64,000 nt of DNA, taken from positions 3,348,001-3,412,000 of the forward strand of contig NZ_AP024897.1 in assembly GCF_024529975.1 (NCBI RefSeq). The letters are read 5' to 3'. The translations under genes were made by a program, and so were the position numbers. The stretch comes from Vibrio quintilis. Lineage in GTDB: Bacteria; Pseudomonadota; Gammaproteobacteria; Enterobacterales; Vibrionaceae. Numbering within the stretch: the first letter of the stretch is position 1; each line of letters begins with the position of its first letter. A model generated the notes under the pieces. The model was given only the letters and a program-made list of their open reading frames with translations, was not told the origin of the DNA and did no database searches. Shown here in pieces: positions 29,838 to 38,022 of the stretch.

Positions 29838-30743
29838 ATGAATATTGTCATTCTGGGACCGGGCGCTATCGGCGCTCTATGGGCTGTAAAACTCCGGCAG
29901 GCCGGGCATCGTGTTTCTGTCTGGGCCAGACAAGCAGACCGCGAATATCCCGTCAGCCTTGATGGTCTCCTGCCAGTGAACTTTCAAAATCACACTGATG
30001 AAGATATCAGACAGGCTGATCTGATTTTTGTCACAGTGAAGTCATGGCAAATCGTCGCTGCGCTCGACTCTGTCAGCAAATTGCTTCAGCCGGAAACCAT
30101 GCTTCTGTTGATGCATAATGGCATGGGGGTAACCGAAGAACTCGGGATATATCTTGAAACACATCCATGTCTGATTGCTACAACAAGTCATGGTGCGTTA
30201 AAACAAGAGTCCCGGACATTTCCGGTACAAGTCTCACATACCGGTAAGGGAGAAACCTGGATAGGCGCTGCAAATCAGGCCGGACAACACTGTACCTTCA
30301 TGACTGATGTGCTCAATCATGCGTTTGCACCGGTATACTGGCATCACAATATGACGCAGGCTCAATGGCAAAAACTTGCGGTGAACTGTGTTATCAATCC
30401 ATTGACGGCAATCAATCAATGTGTGAATGGCCAGCTTGCTTCTTCTGAGTTCACCCGGCAAATATCAGCACTGATCACCGAAATCAGCCGGGTGATGAAT
30501 GCAGAAGGCCTTACAACAGATACCGGGCAGTTAAAAAAACGGATTTATCAGGTCATTGAAAACACCGGTGAAAACTATTCCTCGATGTATCAGGATATAT
30601 TCCGCCGCAGAACCACAGAAATTGATTACATCACGGGATACTTACTGAAGGTTGCTGAAAAACACCAGATTGCCATCCCGGAACATGAAAAGGTCTATCA
30701 CCAAATCAAGCATATTGAAATGAAGGGAAAACAAGATGAATAA
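29838..30743 (+). CDS. panE: 2-dehydropantoate 2-reductase
   Basis: PanE reduces ketopantoate to pantoate with NADPH for coenzyme A synthesis. The N-terminal MNIVILGPGAIGALWAVKL is the Rossmann GxGxxG loop; the catalytic Lys is in WQKLAVNCVINPLTAI and the C-terminal segment SMYQDIFRRRTTEIDYITGYL is typical. The frame extends 14 codons upstream, but the ATG at 29838 places the Rossmann strand at the usual position; no good ribosome site is visible. It overlaps yajL by eight bases. Confidence 0.94.
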   Translation: MNIVILGPGAIGALWAVKLRQAGHRVSVWARQADREYPVSLDGLLPVNFQNHTDEDIRQADLIFVTVKSWQIVAALDSVSKLLQPETMLLLMHNGMGVTEELGIYLETHPCLIATTSHGALKQESRTFPVQVSHTGKGETWIGAANQAGQHCTFMTDVLNHAFAPVYWHHNMTQAQWQKLAVNCVINPLTAINQCVNGQLASSEFTRQISALITEISRVMNAEGLTTDTGQLKKRIYQVIENTGENYSSMYQDIFRRRTTEIDYITGYLLKVAEKHQIAIPEHEKVYHQIKHIEMKGKQDE

Positions 30744-31353
30744 AAGAATTCTGGTGCCGGTTGCCCCGGGCTCGGAAGAAATGGAAGCCGTGACGATCAT
30801 CGATATTATGGTCAGAGCAGGCTACGAAGTCACCGTTGCGAGTGCCGATTTTGAAGGCAAGCTGACATTGAAGGCCTCCCGCGGCGTCACCCTGACGGCT
30901 GATTGTCTGCTCATCGATGTAGCAGATGAAGAATTTGACGCCATCATACTTCCCGGCGGGGTGGAAGGTTCGGAAACATTCAGAGACAGCACATTGCTGG
31001 TGGAAATGCTAAAACAACAGCTCTATGACGGACGACTTGTTGCCGCAATCTGTGCTGCACCGGCACTGGTTCTGCAGCATCATCAGTTGTATCCGAAAGC
31101 AATCATGACCTGCCATCCATCATTCAAAGATACCATTCCGGCAGCACAGTGGCGTGAAAAACGGGTGACTTATGATAAAAATCACAAGCTCATCACCAGT
31201 CAGGGCCCCGGAACTGCGCTTGAATTTGCCATGGAAATCGTTATCTATTTATCCGGAAAAGCGCATGCATGGAAAATAGCCGAACCAATGGTCACAGCGC
31301 CCAACCTGAACTACCATCAGTTGGGCAAACGGGATGAAGCTTCAAACCAGTAA
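30736..31353 (+). CDS. yajL: DJ-1/PfpI family protein deglycase YajL
   Basis: A stress-protective DJ-1 homologue assigned chaperone and deglycase roles. The 205-residue protein has VPVAPGSEEMEAVTIIDIMVRAG at the N-terminus with the conserved Glu, the nucleophilic cysteine in AAICAAPALVLQ near residue 105, and SQGPGTALEFAMEIV. It overlaps the end of panE, as in enterobacteria where panE-yajL are linked. It converges on csdE with only seven bases between stops. Confidence 0.94.
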   Translation: MNKRILVPVAPGSEEMEAVTIIDIMVRAGYEVTVASADFEGKLTLKASRGVTLTADCLLIDVADEEFDAIILPGGVEGSETFRDSTLLVEMLKQQLYDGRLVAAICAAPALVLQHHQLYPKAIMTCHPSFKDTIPAAQWREKRVTYDKNHKLITSQGPGTALEFAMEIVIYLSGKAHAWKIAEPMVTAPNLNYHQLGKRDEASNQ

Positions 31354-31360
31354 ACCCGTC

Positions 31361-31792
31361 CTACTCCTGTGTCATTGATTTGATCTGGCTGACAATGGCC
31401 CGGATGCCGTTTCCCCGGGTCGGACTCAGATGGGAAAGTAAATTGAGTTGCTCAAAGTAACCTTCAATATCGAATGAAATAATTTCAGAACTGGTTTTTC
31501 CCTGACAGGCAGCCATAATTATCCCAATCAATCCACGGATAATTCTCGCATCAGAGTCCGCAGTAAAAAACCATCGTCCTTCATGCCGCTGCGCAAGCAG
31601 CCAGACCCGGCTCTCACACCCGGCAACCATAATCTGATCAGATTTCAGCGTATCTGACATGGCAGGAAGCTGTTTTCCCCACAACAGCAATTGCCGGTAT
31701 TTATCTTCCCAGCCATGTAAATACTGCATAACCTGAAGAATATCCCGGGCAGTTATTTGATCACCAAAAGGTGAAGTTGTCACAATTTGCAT
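31361..31792 (-). CDS. csdE: CsdE, SufE-family sulfur acceptor
   Basis: CsdE accepts persulfide sulfur from the cysteine desulfurase CsdA and passes it on, in E. coli to CsdL/TcdA. The acceptor cysteine lies in MVAGCESRVWLL near residue 60, and FDIEGYFEQLNLLSHLSPTRGNG is the C-terminal SufE motif. It follows tcdA by 14 bases. csdA, which normally stands next to it, is not here: the next gene is the convergent yajL. Confidence 0.92.
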   Translation of the reverse strand: MQIVTTSPFGDQITARDILQVMQYLHGWEDKYRQLLLWGKQLPAMSDTLKSDQIMVAGCESRVWLLAQRHEGRWFFTADSDARIIRGLIGIIMAACQGKTSSEIISFDIEGYFEQLNLLSHLSPTRGNGIRAIVSQIKSMTQE

Positions 31793-31806
31793 TTCTGAAA
31801 ATACTT

Positions 31807-32616
31807 CTATGAGTGATGTTTTTTGATCAGTTTATCCACAACGCGGGCAGCTGCAATCATGCCAAAACTGGCGGTGACCATCATCGCCGCACCAAAGCCA
31901 CTGGCGCAATCCATTCTTTTCGGACCTTCAGCGGTTGATTTAACAGCACAAACAGACCCATCAGGTTGTGGATATTTAAGCTGTTCTGTTGAGAATACAC
32001 ATTCAATCCCAAATTTACGCGCCGGGTTTTTAGAGAAATTATATTCCCGTCTCAGACGATCTTTGAGCTTTTTGGCTAAAGGATCCTGTATCGTTTTGGT
32101 CAGGTCAGCCACTTTAATCTGTGTCGGATCGGTTTGCCCGCCCGCACCACCGATCGTAATCACTTTGATTTTTTGTCTGCGGCAATAAGCCAGTAACGCA
32201 GCTTTTGCTTTCAGGCTGTCAATCGCATCCAGCACATAATCAAATTCATGTGTCAGGTACTGCTGAAGATTATCCGGCGAAATAAAATCATCAATCAGAT
32301 TAACGCGACACTCCGGATTAATCTGCCTGATTCGTTCAGCCATCACTTCAATTTTACTCTGGCCAACGGTCTCTTCCATCGCATGAATCTGCCGGTTCAC
32401 ATTCGTGACGCAAACGTCATCCATATCAATCAGCGTCAGTTCACCAATGCCTGTCCGGGCTAACGCTTCTGCACTCCAGGAGCCCACACCACCAATGCCA
32501 ATCACACATACATGTGCAGCCCGGAGGATTTCAACTTCATCATATCCATAAAGCCGGCGGGTACCGCCAAAACGCTGCTGATAAGCTTCTGAAGCAGGTG
32601 AAGTTAACTGTCGCAT
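31807..32616 (-). CDS. tcdA: tRNA threonylcarbamoyladenosine dehydratase (CsdL)
   Basis: TcdA cyclises t6A37 in tRNA to ct6A with ATP. It is an E1-like protein: nucleotide loop CVIGIGGVGSWSAEALARTG, then LIDMDDVCVTNVNRQIHA and the DYVLDAIDSLKAKAALL strand. The ATG at 32616 is chosen over an in-frame GTG three codons upstream. The 269 residues match the family. It is co-transcribed with csdE, whose E. coli homologue interacts with it. Confidence 0.94.
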   Translation of the reverse strand: MRQLTSPASEAYQQRFGGTRRLYGYDEVEILRAAHVCVIGIGGVGSWSAEALARTGIGELTLIDMDDVCVTNVNRQIHAMEETVGQSKIEVMAERIRQINPECRVNLIDDFISPDNLQQYLTHEFDYVLDAIDSLKAKAALLAYCRRQKIKVITIGGAGGQTDPTQIKVADLTKTIQDPLAKKLKDRLRREYNFSKNPARKFGIECVFSTEQLKYPQPDGSVCAVKSTAEGPKRMDCASGFGAAMMVTASFGMIAAARVVDKLIKKHHS

Positions 32617-32654
32617 AAAAAGCACCCAAAATTGTTATTACAGGAAAAGATCAA

Positions 32655-32683
32655 GAAGGAGTGCGATTTATACGCACTCCTTC
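32655..32683 (-). terminator. Hairpin terminator after mltA
   Basis: GAAGGAGTGCG and its exact inverse complement enclose a seven-base loop; on the minus strand TTGATCTTTTCC follows. It sits between the mltA stop and the tcdA start. Confidence 0.65.
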
Positions 32684-32727
32684 ATCAAAAGTCCAGCGAC
32701 CAGCCATCCTGAAATCACAAAAATTCT

Positions 32728-33837
32728 TTACTCTGATTTCTCTGGTGGTAAAGCCCAGGGCGCCTGAGTTGCCGTTCCATCCAGCCCGAGTTTCCATACC
32801 CGGCCAAAATGCCGGTAGTGTCCCGCAGCAGTACCGGCACGCTCTCCCATCCCGTGGTACAAATCCAGATGATTATCTTTTACTGCGCCACCAGTATCGA
32901 GCACAATCAACAATTTTAATTCATGGGTGCCGCTCCAGCTTCCGTCTGCATTTAACAGTGGTACTTCGGCCAGAATTGGTGTTCCCATCGGGAAAATCCG
33001 CCGGTCGCCAGCAACAGATGCCATCGGAATTAAAGGAATCCCGGCAGTTCCGGTCACAGGCGCCGCAGCCTTCGGTGAGAAAAATACATAAGAAGGGTTT
33101 TGTTCCAGTAACTCTCTGACCTGATTCTCAGGATGCGTCATCACCCAATGCTTAATCGCTTTCAGTGACATTTTTTCCTTCGGCACCTCACCACGATCAA
33201 TCAGAACCCGGCCAATACTGACATAAGCCTTTTTATTTTTACCTGCGTAGGCAAAGTACTCCAGAGAGTCATCATCACCAAAGTGTACAAAACCACTACC
33301 CTGAACTTCCATGATAAATGGATCAATCAGATTAGAGGCGTATCCCAGCTCAAGCCCTTTATCTTCCAAAGCACCGGCATATATTTCCGCCCTTGTCGGA
33401 CAATCATCGATACAACCGGGCTTCTGATAAACAGGGAAACGAAAACGCCTGTTGGCCGTATGCCGCAGTTCAATGACAGGGGAGAAATATCCGGTAAACA
33501 ACACATTGCCCCGTTGGTCGGCCCCGCCTAACTGCGCGCTTTGAATACCATATTGTCCCAAAGCCTGTGGATCTCCGCTTTTTTCAGCCCAATCGCGAAG
33601 CCGTAAATATAATGGCTGGTATATTTTTGACAAGGAAGGTGATTTTTCGGTCACCAGCTCACTCTGGCGGGTAAATTCACTGAAGTCTCTGGGTGAATTC
33701 GACCGGATATGATCGGTTTTATTTAATATTTCAGGTAATACACCATCAGCATATTGTTGCGCTCTGTCTGTGGGGTTCACACACCCACCCAAAAAAAAGG
33801 CACTGACCATCAGAGCCAATAGCTTATATAAATTCAC
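32728..33837 (-). CDS. mltA: Membrane-bound lytic murein transglycosylase A
   Basis: MltA cleaves peptidoglycan glycan strands to anhydro-muropeptides from the outer membrane. The signal MNLYKLLALMVSAFFLGGC puts the lipid-bearing Cys at residue 19. The MltA barrel is followed by the 3D domain with the catalytic Asp region VLDTGGAVKDNHLDLYHG near the C-terminus. The 369 residues are normal. It precedes tcdA-csdE on the same strand; the terminator in between suggests separate main transcripts. Confidence 0.95.
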   Translation of the reverse strand: MNLYKLLALMVSAFFLGGCVNPTDRAQQYADGVLPEILNKTDHIRSNSPRDFSEFTRQSELVTEKSPSLSKIYQPLYLRLRDWAEKSGDPQALGQYGIQSAQLGGADQRGNVLFTGYFSPVIELRHTANRRFRFPVYQKPGCIDDCPTRAEIYAGALEDKGLELGYASNLIDPFIMEVQGSGFVHFGDDDSLEYFAYAGKNKKAYVSIGRVLIDRGEVPKEKMSLKAIKHWVMTHPENQVRELLEQNPSYVFFSPKAAAPVTGTAGIPLIPMASVAGDRRIFPMGTPILAEVPLLNADGSWSGTHELKLLIVLDTGGAVKDNHLDLYHGMGERAGTAAGHYRHFGRVWKLGLDGTATQAPWALPPEKSE

Positions 33838-34017
33838 CTGTATTCCTCATCCTCTGTACCAAATTATATTTAATCACAAATCAGACCTCAGGGTCTGTTA
33901 ACCTTTCACGTACAGTTTATCACCTGAATGTCATAAAAAATCAATATGGTAAAACGTCATATTATTTAATGAGAATGCTCATGGCAGCCCATCATAAAAA
34001 CCAAAGTCATAAAACGC

Positions 34018-34046
34018 TTGCCTGCAGATGAATAAAAAGTCATTAT
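34018..34046 (+). promoter_or_regulatory. argA promoter with ArgR-like operator
   Basis: A TTGCCT -35 (34018-34023) and CATTAT -10 (34041-34046) are 17 bases apart. Between and overlapping them is TGAATAAAAAGTCA (34029-34042), which matches the core of the ArgR box TGAATWWWWATTCA except for one base. A weaker second half follows. Position fits arginine repression of the first committed enzyme. Confidence 0.6.
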
Positions 34047-34079
34047 TTCAGCATAATTAAACACGGAGATACCTGAACT

Positions 34080-35417
34080 GTGAAAATCAGAAGTACTGCA
34101 CTCGTCAAAGGATTTCGCCAGTCTGTCCCATATGTGAATGCTCACAGAGGGAAAACCATGGTGATTATGATTGGTGGAGAAGCGATTGCTGACAAAAATT
34201 TCGCGAACATCATCAGTGATATTGCTTTACTCCATAGTTTGGGAGTAAAAATCGTTCTGGTCTATGGCGCCCGGCCACAGATGAATCAACTACTGGATGC
34301 CCACGACTGCAATACGCCCTATCATAAAGGTATCCGGATTACCCATGAAGCCGCTCTCCCTTATGTCGCCCAGGCTGCAGGACAACTGCAGCTGGCGATT
34401 ACCGGCCGTCTGTCTCTGAGCCTGAATAACACGCCAATGGCCGGAAACCAGCTCAGTGTTATCAGCGGAAATTTTGTGATTGCCCAGCCTCTGGGAGTCG
34501 ATGATGGTATCGACTACTGCCACAGCGGGAAAGTCCGTCGTATCAATATCGATGGCATTAATCAGGCACTGAACCAGAACTCCATCGTTTTACTGGGGCC
34601 GATTGCCAGCTCAGTGACCGGAGAGTGCTTTAACCTGCTGTCGGAAGAGGTTGCAACCGAAGTTGCCATCCGTTTAAAAGCAGAAAAGCTGATTGGTTTC
34701 TGCTCTGAGCAGGGAATTTTTGATGAGCAGGGCAACTCGATTGCCGAGCTTTTCCCGGCCGACGTAGAAACCATGTTACAGCGTGTCGAACAAACCACAG
34801 ATGCACCGGATAATGTCAACCGGGGCCGGTTCCGTTTTTTGCGGGCTGCGATTGCCGCCTGCAGAGCCGGAATTCCCCGCAGTCACCTGGTCAGTTATAA
34901 GGAAGATGGTGCGCTGATTCAGGAGCTTTTCTCTATCGATGGCATCGGAACACAACTGGTCATGGCCAGCTCAGAACAAGTCCGGGAAGCCAATATCGAT
35001 GATATCGGCGGTATCTTTGATCTCATCCAGCCTTTAGAAGAAAAAGGGATATTGGTCCGGCGTTCCCGTGAGCAGCTGGAACAGGAAATTCATCAGTTCA
35101 CCATTATCGAAAAAGATGGACTGATCATTGGCTGCGCGGCACTTTATCCTTATCAGGAAGAGCAGATGGCTGAAATGGCTTGTGTGGCTATTCACCCGGA
35201 ATACAGAGATGGCAACAGAGGATTAATGCTTCTGAAACATATCAAAAATCAGGCAAAAAGCATGGGAATCCAGCAGATCTTTGTCCTGACCACACATAGT
35301 GTCCACTGGTTCAGGGAACAGGGTTTTGTTGAAACAGGCGTCGAATCACTGCCGGTCACAAAACAAAACCTGTATAACTATCAGCGTCGTTCTAAAATTC
35401 TTTGTCTGAGTCTGTAA
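34080..35417 (+). CDS. argA: Amino-acid N-acetyltransferase (N-acetylglutamate synthase)
   Basis: ArgA acetylates glutamate with acetyl-CoA, the first step of arginine synthesis. Residues ~1-285 are the amino-acid-kinase-like regulatory domain ([41 protein letters not shown]). Residues ~295-445 are the GNAT domain ([23 protein letters not shown]). Translation begins at GTG; the N-terminal sequence [22 protein letters not shown] supports this start. Its promoter has an ArgR-like box. It is monocistronic and faces the small 59-codon gene and recD. Confidence 0.95.
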   Translation: MKIRSTALVKGFRQSVPYVNAHRGKTMVIMIGGEAIADKNFANIISDIALLHSLGVKIVLVYGARPQMNQLLDAHDCNTPYHKGIRITHEAALPYVAQAAGQLQLAITGRLSLSLNNTPMAGNQLSVISGNFVIAQPLGVDDGIDYCHSGKVRRINIDGINQALNQNSIVLLGPIASSVTGECFNLLSEEVATEVAIRLKAEKLIGFCSEQGIFDEQGNSIAELFPADVETMLQRVEQTTDAPDNVNRGRFRFLRAAIAACRAGIPRSHLVSYKEDGALIQELFSIDGIGTQLVMASSEQVREANIDDIGGIFDLIQPLEEKGILVRRSREQLEQEIHQFTIIEKDGLIIGCAALYPYQEEQMAEMACVAIHPEYRDGNRGLMLLKHIKNQAKSMGIQQIFVLTTHSVHWFREQGFVETGVESLPVTKQNLYNYQRRSKILCLSL

Positions 35418-35728
35418 CCCCCCTTCAATTTTCCTCACCGGGCTGCTTCACCTTTCACCGGTTCAGCCCGTTCTCCTCATCAATGCAGCCATCTGACTGA
35501 GTCATCAATACAAATCCACAGAACTTTGATTTGGTCTTAATCAACTTCTAACAAAGATGAATCGGGATGATTAAACACTTTGATTCATAATGGAGATTGT
35601 GTAGAATTCCCGATAATGAGACATATTCATATTGTCTTTTGTGATTTATATCTCACTTTTATCGTGATAAATAAACTACGCACCATGACTGTTTTCTATC
35701 AAAAAGTGTAATTAAGAGCATATAGAGT
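35418..35728 (+). other. Intergenic region after argA
   Basis: About 310 bases. CGGGCTG (35439-35445) and CAGCCCG (35464-35470) form a 7-bp stem followed by TTCTCC, a possible weak argA terminator. The remainder is AT-rich and should contain the promoter of the small gene at 35729; no clear box was identified. Confidence 0.45.
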
Positions 35729-35908
35729 ATGAGAACCATTATTTGCAATTCACTACAGAGTTTCTGGGATATGGGTGATAACCACTTTCTGGAAGGGTTA
35801 AATGTTCATTGCGTATTTCCGGTAGATGAACGTATCAAAGGTTTTATTCTCGGATCGAAAGAACGCTATAAAATCCATGAGATCACATTCACCAGAGCCT
35901 TTTCCTGA
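35729..35908 (+). CDS. Small protein of 59 residues, unknown function
   Basis: The frame begins MRTIICNSLQSFWDMGDN and ends EITFTRAFS. It has a mixed, protein-like composition with aromatic and charged residues, one Cys pair far apart, no membrane segment and no signal peptide. The ribosome site is poor (TAGAGT before ATG). I do not recognise a family. Codon choice (GGT, CGT, CGC, CTG) looks like the neighbours. It is convergent with recD, whose stop lies 24 bases further on. Confidence 0.6.
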   Translation: MRTIICNSLQSFWDMGDNHFLEGLNVHCVFPVDERIKGFILGSKERYKIHEITFTRAFS

Positions 35909-35931
35909 GTACGCATCACCAGGCGGATGAT

Positions 35932-38022
35932 TCACAACCCAGCCAGTTGAGTCACAAGCCCGCTTAACCTTTTCGTTCTGGTCCGTATTGCACGCCTGAA
36001 TACCGCCGGATCAGTGTAAATGCTGAGTTTATTTTTAGCCCGGGTAATTCCGGTGTATATCAGCTCTCGGGTCAGCACCGGGCTAAACTCAGGCGGTAAA
36101 ATCATCAGTGTAAAATCAAATTCACTTCCCTGGGATTTATGAATCGTCATCGCGTAGGCCGTTTCATGTTCCGGAAGCCTGCTGGGAATCACTCCCTTTA
36201 CACTGCCATCAAACTGTTCAAAATAAACTTTATACACGTCTTTGCCCGATTCTATGGTTTGCAGACAAATACCAATATCGCCGTTATAAATTCCCAGATA
36301 GTGATCGTTTTTCGTCACCATCACCGGCCGGCCGTTGTACCAGGCTTCCTGATCTTTGTGAATCATGCCACGACGAAGCAACAAACTTTCTACTTTTTGA
36401 TTCAGACCGGATACGCCAAAATCGCCTTCCCTGAGTGCACACAATAAACGACACTGATTAAAAATACGGAGAACCCGCTTTGCTGTCTGCTCTGTGGGAT
36501 AATTCTGCTCTGCCAGACACGTTTGCAGCTCTGAGAAATAGCGACCATATTCGTCTGCCAGCGTATTCAGCATTTGATTATAATGGCCACCATCAAGTGT
36601 TTGCACTTTGATATCCGAATATGCCATGGCATGAATTTCACTCAATGGCAAGTACTCTCCGGCATTCACCAGTGATGCCAGAAAACCGATGCCGGAATCA
36701 GCATGAAAACGATAGCTTTTTTTCAACATACACAAGCCATCAGCAATATCCGGAATCTGTTCCGCTGCCGGATGCGGTAAGATATTCCCGGTTAACCGCG
36801 CCAGTAACCGGGTTTGCCTGCGGGAAAAACCATAAGACTGGATTGAGCAGATATCCCCCAAAACCGCACCAGCTTCAACTGAGGCCAGCTGATCTTTGTC
36901 GCCCAATAAAATAACCCGGGTATGCTTTGGCAATGCCATCAGTAACTTATACATCATTGGCAAATCCACCATCGAGGCTTCATCCACAACCAGAATATCA
37001 ACATGAAGCAAATTCTGTTCGTGATGGACAAACTCGGCACTTCCCGGAATCACACCCAACAGCCGGTGTAACGTGCTGGCCTGTATAGGAAGTAAAGCTT
37101 TAATGTCTGATGAAATGGGCAGTTTATCGACGGCCTGACCAATCGACTCCGTCAGCCGGGCAGCCGCTTTCCCCGTCGGGGCAACCAGTCTGATTAAAGG
37201 AGAATTCCGGTGCGCCTGCGCCTGAACAACCAATGCGGCCAGTAATCTGGCAACCGTTGTCGTCTTGCCGGTTCCCGGCCCTCCGGAAATTACCGTGAAC
37301 TGACGTGTTAAAGCCGTCGCGGCAGCAATTTTCTGCCAGTTCAGACAAATACTGTCAGGGATAAATTTATCCAGTTCTTCCAGTTCACTACAACGAGTAG
37401 CTTGCCTGACCCGCTGACAAATAGCAGACCAGTCTGTGGCATCAGGATCTATCACATCCAATGAATGGCAAATTAGCTGCTGAATTTGTTCAGATGACTC
37501 AATCCCGGATAGCTGCTGCCATAACGCCGGGTAATTCCGGCTGAACAACTGCTTTAACTGAATGGTTAATAATTCAACATCCTCATCGGCCAGATGGACC
37601 GGTGCCGATAGCTGATGCAACCGCTCAGCCAGCCTTGATTCATAAAACCAGTAACGGTGTAAATAGAGACGCTGACCATCAAAAACCAGCGGGCAATGGT
37701 CTTCAGGCGAACCGATAAACGGACAACGCTGAATCACACCCAGCCAGTCCACACACGCCACATGATCTCTGAAGCGGAGTGATTCATCAAAACTCAGGCC
37801 AAAATACAGCCATGCATCATTCATCCGGCCATCCGTATCACAAACAGGGATACAGATATGCCCATGTCCGAGTTCATAACTCACCACAGCACATAACCAG
37901 GCGACTTCAGATTGCTCCTGCCTGCATTGTCTGGCGATAAACATCGCAAACTGGTAATCCAGCTGGCGAATCAGCTGCTTTTCGCAGAAGTAACTCAGGA
38001 TATCTGCAAGAAAACCTGTCAC
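35932..38022 (-). CDS. recD: Exodeoxyribonuclease V subunit alpha
   Basis: RecD is the fast 5'-3' helicase of RecBCD. The superfamily 1 ATPase motifs are present: Walker A GGPGTGKTTTVARLL near residue 245, VDEASMVDLPMMYKLL (motif II), LLGDKDQLASVEAGAVLGD (motif III) and YAMTIHKSQGSEFD near the C-terminus. The 696 residues are longer than E. coli RecD (608), mostly in the N-terminal and middle regions. Its ATG overlaps the recB stop by four bases, so translation is coupled. Confidence 0.96.
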   Translation of the reverse strand: MTGFLADILSYFCEKQLIRQLDYQFAMFIARQCRQEQSEVAWLCAVVSYELGHGHICIPVCDTDGRMNDAWLYFGLSFDESLRFRDHVACVDWLGVIQRCPFIGSPEDHCPLVFDGQRLYLHRYWFYESRLAERLHQLSAPVHLADEDVELLTIQLKQLFSRNYPALWQQLSGIESSEQIQQLICHSLDVIDPDATDWSAICQRVRQATRCSELEELDKFIPDSICLNWQKIAAATALTRQFTVISGGPGTGKTTTVARLLAALVVQAQAHRNSPLIRLVAPTGKAAARLTESIGQAVDKLPISSDIKALLPIQASTLHRLLGVIPGSAEFVHHEQNLLHVDILVVDEASMVDLPMMYKLLMALPKHTRVILLGDKDQLASVEAGAVLGDICSIQSYGFSRRQTRLLARLTGNILPHPAAEQIPDIADGLCMLKKSYRFHADSGIGFLASLVNAGEYLPLSEIHAMAYSDIKVQTLDGGHYNQMLNTLADEYGRYFSELQTCLAEQNYPTEQTAKRVLRIFNQCRLLCALREGDFGVSGLNQKVESLLLRRGMIHKDQEAWYNGRPVMVTKNDHYLGIYNGDIGICLQTIESGKDVYKVYFEQFDGSVKGVIPSRLPEHETAYAMTIHKSQGSEFDFTLMILPPEFSPVLTRELIYTGITRAKNKLSIYTDPAVFRRAIRTRTKRLSGLVTQLAGL

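Noticed and set aside
35638..35658. CRP-like TGTGA...TCACT before the small gene
   Set aside because: The half-sites are eight bases apart instead of six, so it does not fit a CRP site.
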